A program made the position numbers and the translations under genes. From the NCBI RefSeq assembly GCF_003284585.1, contig NZ_QKRX01000016.1:1-64000 (forward strand): a stretch of 64,000 bases of DNA, given 5' to 3'. This DNA is from Nitrincola tibetensis (GTDB taxonomy: Bacteria; Pseudomonadota; Gammaproteobacteria; Pseudomonadales; Balneatricaceae). Numbering within the stretch: the first letter of the stretch is position 1; each line of letters begins with the position of its first letter. Under the pieces are notes generated by a model. That model did not search any database. It was not told the origin of the DNA and saw only the letters and a list, made by a program, of their open reading frames with translations. Below, piece after piece: positions 50,266 to 59,053 of this stretch.

Positions 50266-50385
50266 ATGCAATAAACACACCCTATGATCGCAGCCCAGAC
50301 AGGACGTCTTACTTCACAACATACTAGTTTGATTCGATTTTTGTGTACTCACTTTATTTTTAAACAAGCGTCATAGGGGAATTTA

Positions 50386-51369
50386 ATGAAAAAGTCACTT
50401 CTGTGTATGGCAATTGCCAGCAGTCTTATCGTGCCAGCCGTGGCCATGGCCGATGCGACTCTTTACGGATCATTTAGAATGGCGATGGTCAAAGAAGACA
50501 ACAAATCCATGTCTTTGGATGATGATGCCACGCGTATTGGTGTACGTGGAACGGTCGACCTAGGCCTTGAAGACACCAAAGGGGTCTTCCGCTGGGAACA
50601 AGCGTTGGATGTTAATAAAGGCGCTCTAGATTCTGGCCGTTATGCATGGTTAGGTGCTACTGGTTCATGGGGTACCGTGACCGGTGGTAAGCAAGACGCT
50701 CCAATCCAAGCCTTAGTCACATCGTATGCGGATGACTTCAACTCAGGTGCTCAGGGCGGTCACTCACAGGTGGCACGTCAGTTTAACCGTCGTCAAGGCA
50801 ATACCCTTGTGTACGCGTCTCCAAAAATGAACGGCTTACAAGCCTCTGCTTCGGCTGTGTTTGCAGGTGATGACCTGTCATCAGGCAATAAAGACCGCAT
50901 GGTTGATGGTTACAGCTTGGGCCTTGCCTATGATGCCAACAACCTCTACTTCGCGGGTGCCTTTGGCAACGCTAAGTCTGGTAAAAATGCCGTTGGAAAC
51001 TACGGTATCGATCAGAACACTTGGGGCTTAGCCGCTGGCTTTAAAGTCTCGGGCCTTACCTTGAAAGCCAAATACGTTCACCTTGATGATAAAACTGGCG
51101 GTAGCTCATTTGTTAGAACTCAGGGTGAAGCGAATGAGTATGTTATCGGTGCTAGCTATGTGATTGATAATACGACTCTAATGGCTGAGTTTGGTCAAAC
51201 TGAGCGTAAACCAGATAACGCCGTGGATCTGAAAGGCAGACACTATGCGCTGGGCGTTCAACAACGCATGGGCCGTGGTCGTGTGTATGCTGAATACCAT
51301 GATTACACCAAGGCTTTGTATGCCAGCCGTGGCGACAAGTTTTTGGTCGGCTACCGCGTAGATTTTTAA
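50386..51369 (+). CDS. Gram-negative general porin
   Basis: A 327-residue outer-membrane beta-barrel. The signal peptide ends AVAMA near residue 22, then the mature start DATLYGSFRMAMV typical of Porin_4/OmpC-like porins. Alternating hydrophobic strands and a terminal Phe (GYRVDF) fit sorting by BamA. It is divergent from the phosphonate operon and may be phosphate-regulated, so an anion or phosphonate role is possible. Ion selectivity cannot be told from sequence. Confidence 0.9.
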   Translation: MKKSLLCMAIASSLIVPAVAMADATLYGSFRMAMVKEDNKSMSLDDDATRIGVRGTVDLGLEDTKGVFRWEQALDVNKGALDSGRYAWLGATGSWGTVTGGKQDAPIQALVTSYADDFNSGAQGGHSQVARQFNRRQGNTLVYASPKMNGLQASASAVFAGDDLSSGNKDRMVDGYSLGLAYDANNLYFAGAFGNAKSGKNAVGNYGIDQNTWGLAAGFKVSGLTLKAKYVHLDDKTGGSSFVRTQGEANEYVIGASYVIDNTTLMAEFGQTERKPDNAVDLKGRHYALGVQQRMGRGRVYAEYHDYTKALYASRGDKFLVGYRVDF

Positions 51370-51385
51370 TCGAGAACGATTTGAT

Positions 51386-51412
51386 AAAAGGCTCATGTAA
51401 TGAGCCTTTTTT
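51386..51412 (+). terminator. Intrinsic terminator of the porin
   Basis: A 10-bp stem (51386-51395 with 51401-51410, 5-nt loop) followed by a T run, 16 bases after the porin stop. Confidence 0.9.
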
Positions 51413-51443
51413 ATTCCTATCTTGCCTCTAACGGATGAACACG

Positions 51444-51687
51444 ATGACTACTTTCAAAAAAGCCGCTCTTGCTCTATGCATCGGTCAAATTTATCACAGC
51501 CTATCGAGCCGGTGCTTTACCCGATATGGTCACCTTTTCACCCAATGGCAACTGTATTTTTAGCGCCAACGAAGGTGAGCCAAACGATAACTATACCCTT
51601 GATCCTGAAGGCTCGATCACCATCGTTGATATTCGTCCAGGCTTCCCGACTTCGACACTTGCCCCACTTATTAATCCACTATTTTGA
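51444..51687 (+). pseudogene. Remnant of a choice-of-anchor I / PhoX-region secreted protein
   Basis: Two out-of-frame fragments lie together. The first starts MTTFKKAALALCIG (51444), a signal-peptide start. The second (51469-51687) reads AYRAGALPDMVTFSPNG, IFSANEGEPNDNYTLDPEG and ITIVDI, the repeat that opens choice-of-anchor I domains of secreted beta-propeller proteins. The body between and after is missing and it stops at LINPLF. It is a decayed gene left by large deletions, 60 bases past the porin terminator. Confidence 0.7.
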
Positions 51688-52018
51688 CCCTCCCCCCCAT
51701 TTCATGGGCTTTCTGTGCTGTACTCTCAGATTTTTCTGTCGTGGCACGCCTATGGATAACTCTAAATAATTTTACAATCAGAATGAGTTTTGATAGATTT
51801 GATTCTTCACCTCCTAATACGCCTTAATACGCAAATTCAATGAGTTAGCATGGATGCAGTGAAGCGTGTTAAGACGCTTCCTAATCAAATCAATAACTTA
51901 TTTTCGTAAGTATCGAAGTCGGGGGGCATGACCACGACTCAGATCGAGCAGGAACTCCTTCCAGGCAAGCGTGGTCGTTTGCAACAACAATCAACCAACA
52001 CTATGCAAGGCAACGCAA
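51688..52018. other. Gene-free stretch with a hairpin
   Basis: About 330 bases follow the pseudogene. It holds a 7-bp hairpin (gaagcgt 51861-51867 with acgcttc 51874-51880), an aatacgc direct repeat near 51820-51835 and a gaccacg/cgtggtc inverted repeat flanking 51930-51975. No supportable gene or promoter is seen. Confidence 0.5.
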
Positions 52019-52279
52019 ATGAAGAACGTCTTATTTTTCGACAACATGCTGACACCGAAGATCATCACACTCATATATTGGCTATTACTGCTAGGCGTTA
52101 TATTCGGCAGCTTGCAGTATATATTTGGGGGATGGGGGGGCTTTACGATTGGGAAATTTTTTATGGGCCTACTTTACATGGTTGGTGGCGCCATTGCCGC
52201 CAGAGTCTGGTGTGAGTTATTAATTGTCCTGTTCAAAATGAACGAGGCGCTCCAAGCGTTGCGTAACAAGTCGAGTTAA
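52019..52279 (+). CDS. DUF4282 small membrane protein
   Basis: An 86-residue protein starting at ATG 52019 (MKNVLFFDNMLTPKIITLIYWL) with AAGGC about 10 bases upstream. It has the LTPKII-IYWL start and two membrane helices of DUF4282 proteins, ending in a short charged tail (LFKMNEALQALRNKSS). Role unknown. An upstream in-frame start is possible but adds nothing recognisable. It is followed by a hairpin at 52276-52297. Confidence 0.75.
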   Translation: MKNVLFFDNMLTPKIITLIYWLLLLGVIFGSLQYIFGGWGGFTIGKFFMGLLYMVGGAIAARVWCELLIVLFKMNEALQALRNKSS

Positions 52280-52297
52280 ACCCGATAACGGGTTTAA
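52276..52297 (+). terminator. Hairpin at the DUF4282 gene end
   Basis: A perfect 9-bp inverted repeat (52276-52284 with 52289-52297, 4-nt loop) overlaps the stop codon. No T run follows, so termination is uncertain. Confidence 0.5.
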
Positions 52298-52561
52298 AGG
52301 GTGACAAAAAGCCTTTCTGCCGCCCTTGAGCCCAATCGTCTGATTCTGATTATTGAAAGCTTTCGATTTGCTCCCACTTTCAAATGAAAACCCCAGCTCT
52401 AGGCCGGGGCGAAATTTTTAGGTCTTTGCGAAAGGTCGTAAATTGCAGCTTACTCGTAGACTAAGCTACCGCTCATTGGGGCCTTACGCCAACCTTATGC
52501 TAAAGTCTATGCTTTATAACAGGCCCAGTCAACCTAAGAACCCTTAAGGAAGGCGTAGTGG

Positions 52562-53469
52562 ATGCCAAGAAAGATAAACTATCGTCCAGTCCTAGTAGAT
52601 GAACTCATCACTAATAAGCGACTGAACAGTTACGTGCCAATCTTCCAGCACTCTGATGATGTAGAATTAATTGGAGCTTACCTTTGTTGCTCTGCTCTGT
52701 ATCCACTTCTTACGGCTGCTGAAGTCACCTTAAGGAACTCTCCCTGGACACCACACTGGTTAGAAGCATAGGACATTTTTGGTGGGCCCGTAACCGACTA
52801 CACTACAAATCATTCGCTCCAGCCCAACCAAAGCCGTTCGCCGTGTGTGCTATTGAAACGAACTTTTCTAACGCGGCAAAACAAGTCATTAAAGACAAGA
52901 AAAATCGCTATAACATAAAGAATGCAAAACCGACTCATCATGAGATAATCGCTAAGACCGAGTTTTCTAAATGGGAATTCATCTTAGATCCTGAATTTAT
53001 GGGTCCACAACTGATCTGGCCAAAACACTTGGGATCTGTGTTTAGAGGTGATTGGCCTACATCAAAAGCTTCTACTATGCTCAGTCTTACAAAAGACTTA
53101 GTAAAAGTAGTCAGAGAGTTCCGAAACAGAGTTTCTCATCACGAGCCTGTATGGAAGCGCTACGATGTTCAGACTGAAGAAGATGCTATAGCACATCTTC
53201 ACGAAAAATTAGATAAAATCAAACAGCTCATAACTCTGGTTTTTCCAGAGAAAGGGCGATTGCTCCTAAGAAATGGTTTACTGTCTCGCGCCGAAAGAGT
53301 GTGCTCAATCAATGAGCTTCGGCGCTGCCAACACATCATTGAACCTCACAGCATAAAGTCTTTATCTAAGCTATGCCATCTTGCCAAGCAGGCGGCCAAC
53401 GAGAATACCTCGAAGAGTATTACTGTTTATAAGCACGGCAAGACTCGCTTTCTCCTCCAACCTATTTAG
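52562..53469 (+). pseudogene. Abi_2-like abortive infection gene with internal frameshift
   Basis: Two frames together encode one Abi/HEPN-like protein. The first (52562-52771) starts MPRKINYRPVLVDELITNKR after AAGGAAGG and runs to AAEVTLRNS, then reads out of frame to a stop. The second frame resumes with LDTTLVRSIGHFWWARNRL from about 52741 and runs to 53469. Removing two bases (cc near 52738-52741), or adding one, restores a single frame of about 300 residues. The HEPN-type motif FRNRVSHHEPVW (R-N-x3-H) is intact in the second part. It may be a true inactivation or a sequence error. Confidence 0.7.
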
Positions 53470-53670
53470 TATACGACCTGCTCTCTCAAGTTGTTGAGTT
53501 GAGCTTGTTTATGGCAGGTTCAGGCATCTATACTATTATGGCCATCAGAATGATGAAGAGGAGAGATTCAAGAGCAGAAAGCTTTTGAAAGAACTGCAGG
53601 CATTCAGTCTTGAGTCTTACTACGTCAGGTTTTTGCAGAGATGTGTGCTCTAGCATATCTCTGTCATCTA
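53470..53670. other. Spacer between Abi remnant and mntA
   Basis: Two hundred bases without a supportable gene. A cagagat/atctctg hairpin (53635-53641 with 53656-53662) lies near the mntA end and could be its 3' hairpin. Confidence 0.4.
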
Positions 53671-54003
53671 CTAGATAGGTTCATCGCCTTTTTGAATCAA
53701 ACAACGTCTTTGCAAAATAATGTCACGAAAGGTATCGCTGGTCGTTGACCAATCCACAATATCAACCTTCCAAGGTAAGTCAGACTCCGTAAAAGAGTCT
53801 ACTAAATCCGAATAAACACCAATGTCTAGTGGCTGATTCGACATGACGACAAGATCAAGATCTGAATAAGGTTTGTGTGGACCTTTAACACGTGAGCCAA
53901 ACGCCCAGACATCATATTGCGCAATATATTTCTTTAAAATGTCTCGAACGATTGCATGCTCCTTAGGGGATATACTGATATTAGAATCATTGGTTTCGTT
54001 CAT
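53671..54003 (-). CDS. mntA: MntA-type nucleotidyltransferase antitoxin
   Basis: A 110-residue MNT-fold nucleotidyltransferase with GSRVKGPHKPYSDLD, an exact GS-x10-DxD motif near residues 38-52. In HepT/MntA modules the antitoxin inactivates the HEPN toxin by attaching AMP residues to a tyrosine. It follows hepT with a 17-base overlap (its ATG lies inside hepT), so the two are coupled. The third metal acid is likely in WKVDIVDW. Confidence 0.85.
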   Translation of the reverse strand: MNETNDSNISISPKEHAIVRDILKKYIAQYDVWAFGSRVKGPHKPYSDLDLVVMSNQPLDIGVYSDLVDSFTESDLPWKVDIVDWSTTSDTFRDIILQRRCLIQKGDEPI

Positions 54004-54418
54004 TTATCCTTTCCAGTAAATCTTGCGCATCTAAAACAAATGCATAGGAGGCTTGGTAAACGGTTTTAGCTTTCTGATGATCGTATGTATGTGAAGTAAT
54101 GTTGCGTAAAGTCCGATACGAAAACCAAGCTTCAACATTTCTAACTAAACCCTTCTCTCCCGCAGTACGCATCATATCTCTGAAGCTATACGAATCGACT
54201 TCATCGAGACTCGCTGCGTCTTGTTCCAATTGACGGCGCAACATCTTCACGCTGATTTCATAGACAAACTCAAAATTCTGAATAACGCCTGCAATCAGGG
54301 TATGTTGCACGGCTGAGGATTGCTGTTTAAACCAAACATCATCGCTGACGACGGCTATCGCCTCTTTTAGTGAATTAATCGCATTCTCTAAAGTACTTAA
54401 ATCGAGTTGCTCCGTCAT
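53987..54418 (-). CDS. hepT: HepT-type HEPN ribonuclease toxin
   Basis: A 143-residue helical HEPN protein of the nucleotidyltransferase substrate-binding (HI0074) family. RNITSHTY near residue 109 is an exact RX4HXY motif, the RNase active site with the tyrosine that MntA modifies. It is first in the pair. The pair is the classic HepT/MntA type VII toxin-antitoxin layout, here with intact motifs in both partners. Confidence 0.85.
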   Translation of the reverse strand: MTEQLDLSTLENAINSLKEAIAVVSDDVWFKQQSSAVQHTLIAGVIQNFEFVYEISVKMLRRQLEQDAASLDEVDSYSFRDMMRTAGEKGLVRNVEAWFSYRTLRNITSHTYDHQKAKTVYQASYAFVLDAQDLLERINERNQ

Positions 54419-54627
54419 GCTCTTCCCTATTCTTTAGTGTTGTTGGCCAACATATCTTTGCTCTTGCAGGGTGTCAACCGGTTTCAGGTCGCAAGGCTTT
54501 ATCAATGCAATTGAACAAGACCCTGCAGAAACAATCATAAATGATTCAAATACAGTATTTTCTACTTTTTTGTTGCAAAAACATCTAAACTATACTTAAT
54601 CCCAAATAGATTAACGTGGAGTTAGAG

Positions 54628-54999
54628 ATGAGTGCACAAACAAAGGATACACCCAATCCATCAGTCGTCCTCTCTAAGGCCCTGCTTAACGCGTCTAAAC
54701 AACTGACGCTCAGACAAGAAGAGCTTGGAAACGTGATTGGTCTTCACAGAACAGGCATTACGCGCTTAAAACACAACCTAGATATACAGCCTGACTCAAA
54801 GCAGGGTGAACTCGCACTCCTGCTGATCAGAGTCGCACGCGCGCTTTTTGCTTTAACGGGAGGGGATGCTGCGTGGATTAAACATTTCATGCGCTCACAG
54901 AACACGCTCACGGGAGGGGTTCCGGCGGAACAAGTCCAAACCATACAAGGGCTTATTCGAGTTCTGACCTGCTTGGATGCATTACGAGGTAAAGTATAA
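54628..54999 (+). CDS. Xre/MbcA/ParS-type antitoxin (DUF2384)
   Basis: A 123-residue antitoxin. I start at ATG 54628 (MSAQTKDTPNPSVV) behind GGAG; a GTG 12 bases upstream is the other option. The N-terminal half is an Xre-like helix-turn-helix (LTLRQEELGNVIGLHRTGI); the C-terminal half is the DUF2384 toxin-binding region (AAWIKHFMRSQNTLTGGVP). It is followed by the RES toxin one base after its stop. A TATACT box at 54591-54596 may be the -10 of the autoregulated promoter. Confidence 0.85.
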   Translation: MSAQTKDTPNPSVVLSKALLNASKQLTLRQEELGNVIGLHRTGITRLKHNLDIQPDSKQGELALLLIRVARALFALTGGDAAWIKHFMRSQNTLTGGVPAEQVQTIQGLIRVLTCLDALRGKV

Positions 55000-55000
55000 A

Positions 55001-55750
55001 ATGATCTGGTCTGAGTGTGAGGGCGAGGGTCAAATTAAGCCTATTGAAGGTGTTCTATTTCGGCTTGTCGAGAATCAAGAGCAAGCCGCCACTCTCAGTT
55101 TGGTTGATACCCTTGAGGAGCAATCATTACTAGAAGATCTACTGGAAACATCAAAGCCGAGTTATCCTAACGGTGCTTTTGATCGCTTACACTATCTTTT
55201 GAAAACACCTTTTCGTTATCCGCCTTTAAAATGGGGTTCTCGGTTTGGGCGCACACATGAGCCCAGTCTTTTTTACGGCGGTCTATCGATTGAAAGCACG
55301 CTTAGCGAATCCGCCTATTATCGCTTTGTTTTTTTACGATCCATGCTAGGCAAACCGCCATCTGAAAAGCTCAGAACCGAACACTGTTTGTTTAGTGTCG
55401 CCTATCAAACCGTCAAGGGAATTCAGTTACAGGTCGACCCGTTTGATCAGTTCAAACAGGCTCTCTGTCATCCTACTGATTACGCATCTACGCAAGCACT
55501 TGGATCCGATATGCGCCAAGCAGGGGTCGAGGCATTTGAATATCGATCGGCAAGATCGAATCAGGATGAGCTCTGCTGCGCCCTATTCACACCAAACGCC
55601 TTCGTCGATCCGCAACCTAAGTCACAAGAACATTGGTTTTGCGAGATCACTCAAGCGCAAGTGACGTTTAAAGCCATACGCTCACAACGGATATTTCAAT
55701 TTCAGCTAACCGATTTATTGATTGACGGTAGGTTTCCTTTACCGGCTTGA
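55001..55750 (+). CDS. RES domain toxin
   Basis: A 249-residue RES protein. ATG 55001 (MIWSECEGEG) follows the antitoxin stop. Family residues are present: Arg in VLFRLVE, GSRFGR, Tyr in LFYGGLS, Glu in STLSESAYYR and Ser in YRSARSNQDE. RES toxins degrade NAD+ (as MbcT and ParT-related proteins). It ends one base before the convergent wbjF stop, with no spacer or terminator between them. Confidence 0.85.
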   Translation: MIWSECEGEGQIKPIEGVLFRLVENQEQAATLSLVDTLEEQSLLEDLLETSKPSYPNGAFDRLHYLLKTPFRYPPLKWGSRFGRTHEPSLFYGGLSIESTLSESAYYRFVFLRSMLGKPPSEKLRTEHCLFSVAYQTVKGIQLQVDPFDQFKQALCHPTDYASTQALGSDMRQAGVEAFEYRSARSNQDELCCALFTPNAFVDPQPKSQEHWFCEITQAQVTFKAIRSQRIFQFQLTDLLIDGRFPLPA

Positions 55751-56713
55751 TCACTTCGTCAAAATCGACTGTTTATACTCCGCCACTGTCGCTTGAAGCC
55801 CCTGCTCCAGCGTAAAAGGAGGCGTCCAACCCAGCAACTCACGCGTATTGGTGGTATCCACCTGCAAATCCCCAACTAGACGATCTACCACACTTTGCTT
55901 ACCCGTCAGAGCACCCGCTAGCTTAAACAAACCAACAGGCACAGGCAGCAAACGAGCCGGGCGCCCCAACGCTGTGCGAATATGCTTAACCAGTTCGGGT
56001 AACGAGACATCCTCACCATCGGATACCAAAAACGTTTGATTCGCAGCCGCAGGATGCTGGGTGCAGCGGATGATACAATCGACTAGATTGCCCACGTACA
56101 CAAGGCTGCGCACGTTTTTAATCCGCGCAAACGGCAGTGGCAACCCCGTATCTGACACCTTTAACAAGCTCAAAAAATTGGCTTTAACGCCCGGTCCATA
56201 GACTAGGGGGGGACGAATAATCACAACCTCCATCCCTGTATCGACGGCCAGTTGACGCAGTCCGTCCTCCGCTTCTTGCTTAGAGAGTCCATACGGGTCT
56301 TGCGGTGCTGGCGGGTGAGTCGCCGAAAATGGATCGTGTCCTGTGGTCGACTCACCATTCACCTTGATCGAGCTGATATAAATAAAACGCTTAACGCCTG
56401 CGGCTGCAGCGTCTTGGGCCAGTTTTAGGGTGCCTTCTACATTGACCTTACGATATTCAGCCAAAGGATCGGCCACTTCATCACGCATAATATGTGCCCG
56501 AGCAGCTGCGTGCACCACTACATCGATACCCTGAATCGCGGCAGAATAGTCCGTTGTGCCATCCATATTGCCTACTGCAATCGAGCCTTCCGGGGTCGAT
56601 GCGCTTGCATGACGAACAACAGGCACAACCTGCACTCCAGTAACGTTTTTGAATGCAGCTAACAAGGCTGTGCCCACAAAACCCGTTGACCCTGTGAGTA
56701 ATATCCGCGCCAT
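55751..56713 (-). CDS. wbjF: NAD-dependent epimerase/dehydratase (WbjF/WbpV-like)
   Basis: A 320-residue extended short-chain dehydrogenase. Rossmann motif TGSTGFVGTAL at residues 7-17; catalytic S-Y-K set SSIKVNG, Y141-GLSK; C-terminal sugar-binding region with RNA-like variable loops. This type reduces or epimerises UDP-4-keto sugars in O-antigen loci (UDP-QuiNAc/UDP-FucNAc type). It is last in the wbpG-to-wbjF run. The usual downstream wbpL and wbpM are not here. Symbol by position and type. Confidence 0.78.
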   Translation of the reverse strand: MARILLTGSTGFVGTALLAAFKNVTGVQVVPVVRHASASTPEGSIAVGNMDGTTDYSAAIQGIDVVVHAAARAHIMRDEVADPLAEYRKVNVEGTLKLAQDAAAAGVKRFIYISSIKVNGESTTGHDPFSATHPPAPQDPYGLSKQEAEDGLRQLAVDTGMEVVIIRPPLVYGPGVKANFLSLLKVSDTGLPLPFARIKNVRSLVYVGNLVDCIIRCTQHPAAANQTFLVSDGEDVSLPELVKHIRTALGRPARLLPVPVGLFKLAGALTGKQSVVDRLVGDLQVDTTNTRELLGWTPPFTLEQGLQATVAEYKQSILTK

Positions 56714-56714
56714 C

Positions 56715-57884
56715 CTAGCCCTCTCCTTCGTTAATGACTAAATCGGTTAGTTGCTTCACAAACACATCAAATCCCAGACTTTCTTTGAGCCCCTTGCGTT
56801 CAGTATCAAACACCGACACATCCACAGCATGCCGCTCAACGTCAAAGAAGAAGGAACAGAGCTTTTCAACATCTGGCTCAATCACCACACCCAGCCGGTT
56901 ATCCAACACCCAAGACGCAACACTGGTATGGGCACCACATATCGCCACGATATTGGCTCCCGCAAAGACATAGGAGGAGGATTTACTAGGAAAGGCAAAC
57001 CGTGTCACTTCGTCTTCAATCGGTAAAAGTGCCCAGCTGTATTCTGCATTCAACTGCGCCGCATCAGAGGCAGACACCAATCCCTTATACGTGACATTGT
57101 CATGTTTATCCGCCAATTGCTGTAACTCACCCGCAAAGACTCCTGCCCCCGCAAACACGAACGGCAAGGTTCCGCCTGCTGATGCGTATTGATCAATGGC
57201 ACGAATCAGTAGAGGGATACGCTGTAAACGACCCGCATTGCCACAAAAGGTAAAGCCCAACTCTTTGTTTGGTGGGACGACAACTTGATCAAACGAAACA
57301 GACGGGTTGGATAGCACCTGAATAGGGGCAGTCGTGCCCGAACGACGTTTTATTTCGTCGGCCATCTCATGCGTGATGGTGATCAGTAACTGTGCATGAC
57401 GCATGGTTAACGCATCCATCGACAATAAGAGGCGATAGAGTATTGGCCGCACAGGGATAACCACATTGGCCGCTTCAGGGTGAATATCTTGTAAATGATA
57501 CACATAACTCGCCCGAAACAACTTGCAGTAGAGCATGACAATAAAAGGCACTAACACAGGGGGGTCGGTGGACACATAGACTTTTTTGGGGCGTTTAATG
57601 AGCAACACGGCCGCCACCCACAGCATAAAAAATACGGCATCGATAGCTCGACGCAAAATGCTGCTACCCGATACAGAAAACGCATGGCAAGGGAAAAACT
57701 GCACACCATCGCCGCGTTTCTCTTTGGCAAGATGCGTCTTTAGATCCGCATGGTCCTGCAGAATGACACCGACAGACTGTTTTTTGGCTTGCTGTTCGGA
57801 AAAGCGCATCAATGCCTCACCAATAACAGGATAGACCGGCCAAAAACTGCGGTTTATCACGGCCAAATCCAAACGTTTAAACAT
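56715..57884 (-). CDS. wbjE: Family 4 glycosyltransferase (WbjE/WbuB-like FucNAc transferase)
   Basis: A 389-residue GT4-type transferase. I start at ATG 57884 (MFKRLDLAVINRS) which overlaps the wbjD stop as TGATG, with GGAAAG upstream; a TTG 15 bases earlier is rejected. Visible features: a hydrophobic helix near 85-115, YHLQDIHPEAAN, the FCGNAGRLQRI donor region and FPSKSSSYVFAGANI. In the P. aeruginosa O11 locus the gene at this place is a UDP-L-FucNAc transferase. Function assigned by context and similarity. Confidence 0.8.
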   Translation of the reverse strand: MFKRLDLAVINRSFWPVYPVIGEALMRFSEQQAKKQSVGVILQDHADLKTHLAKEKRGDGVQFFPCHAFSVSGSSILRRAIDAVFFMLWVAAVLLIKRPKKVYVSTDPPVLVPFIVMLYCKLFRASYVYHLQDIHPEAANVVIPVRPILYRLLLSMDALTMRHAQLLITITHEMADEIKRRSGTTAPIQVLSNPSVSFDQVVVPPNKELGFTFCGNAGRLQRIPLLIRAIDQYASAGGTLPFVFAGAGVFAGELQQLADKHDNVTYKGLVSASDAAQLNAEYSWALLPIEDEVTRFAFPSKSSSYVFAGANIVAICGAHTSVASWVLDNRLGVVIEPDVEKLCSFFFDVERHAVDVSVFDTERKGLKESLGFDVFVKQLTDLVINEGEG

Positions 57885-59026
57885 CAATATTCTTTCCAAA
57901 CAGTACGCATAACGTAATCGCGATAGCTGTGAATAATCCGTACCACCTTATCTGATACGTTCGGCATGCTGTAGTCGCCGACGAGTTGTAAATCACGCTG
58001 TTCACCACGGCCTTGAGTGTCCAGAATCGCCAAGCCTTGCATCACCCGTTCAACCTCAAGCCCTACCATCATCGCCGCCGCTTCTTCCATACCCTCTGGG
58101 CGCTCGTGCGCTTCGCGAATGTTCAAGGCGGGGAAGTTCAGAATGGAGGACTCCTCATTGATCGTGCCACTGTCGGATAAGACGGCCTTCGCACTCAACT
58201 GCAGCTTGTTGTAGTCTTTAAAACCAAGCGGCTTCAACAATTGCACATTGGCATGAAAGCTTACCCCCAAGGCGTCCACACGCTTTTGCGTGCGGGGATG
58301 CGTCGACATAATGACGGGAAGATCGTAATGTTCTGCGACCCTATTCAGCACGTCTACTAGCTTCATAAAGTTCTTGTCGGAATCTACGTTTTCTTCACGG
58401 TGCGCACTCACCACAAAGAACTGCCCTTCTTTCAAACCTAAACGTTGCAGCACATCCGACGCTTCAATCCCTTCGCGGTAGACGCTCAATACCTCGAACA
58501 TCGGACTGCCTGTTTTAATAATGCGATCTGGCGGTAGGCCTTCGGCCACCAGATAATCCCGTGCGATGGTGCTGTAGCTCATGTTAATGTCGGCGGTGTG
58601 ATCGACAATGCGGCGGTTGATTTCTTCCGGCACGCGCATATCAAAACAACGGTTACCCGCCTCCATGTGGAAGGTTGGAATTTTACGCCGTTTCGCTGGC
58701 AGTACCGCCATGCAGCTGTTGGTGTCGCCCAATACCAGCAATGCTTCAGGGTTAACCTCAGCCAGTACTTGGTCCACCTTAATGATCACATTACCAATGG
58801 TTTGCGCACCGGTCGCACCTGCCGCGCTCAAAAAATAATCGGGCTTTCGGATACCGAGATCCTGAAAGAAAATCTCGTTTAGCTCGTAGTCGTAGTTTTG
58901 GCCCGTGTGCACCAATATGTGCTCACAATGCGCATCCAATTTGGCGATCACACGCGACAAACGGATGATTTCTGGGCGAGTCCCCACCACCGTCATTACT
59001 TTAAGTTTTTTTACCACGCTAGTCAT
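57884..59026 (-). CDS. wbjD: UDP-N-acetyl sugar 2-epimerase (WbjD/FnlC)
   Basis: Third enzyme of UDP-N-acetyl-L-fucosamine synthesis. The 380-residue protein is a non-hydrolysing UDP-GlcNAc 2-epimerase relative: VVGTRPEIIRL, TGQNYDYE, LVLGDTNSCMA, FHMEAGNRCFD and SDSGTINEESS. It follows wbjC on the same strand. Confidence 0.93.
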   Translation of the reverse strand: MTSVVKKLKVMTVVGTRPEIIRLSRVIAKLDAHCEHILVHTGQNYDYELNEIFFQDLGIRKPDYFLSAAGATGAQTIGNVIIKVDQVLAEVNPEALLVLGDTNSCMAVLPAKRRKIPTFHMEAGNRCFDMRVPEEINRRIVDHTADINMSYSTIARDYLVAEGLPPDRIIKTGSPMFEVLSVYREGIEASDVLQRLGLKEGQFFVVSAHREENVDSDKNFMKLVDVLNRVAEHYDLPVIMSTHPRTQKRVDALGVSFHANVQLLKPLGFKDYNKLQLSAKAVLSDSGTINEESSILNFPALNIREAHERPEGMEEAAAMMVGLEVERVMQGLAILDTQGRGEQRDLQLVGDYSMPNVSDKVVRIIHSYRDYVMRTVWKEY

Positions 59027-59053
59027 ATATCACTCTAGTCTTCAAAACCGAGG

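Noticed and set aside
51422-51769. 115-residue open frame on the plus strand
   Set aside because: It runs through the pseudogene in the wrong frame and matches nothing; codon pattern is not gene-like.
51928-52215. 95-residue open frame overlapping the DUF4282 gene
   Set aside because: Different frame, starts before the ribosome site, and the DUF4282 frame has membrane helices and a family match.
52384-52420. Cccc/gggg hairpin upstream of the Abi gene
   Set aside because: Only four pairs hold; too weak to call a terminator.
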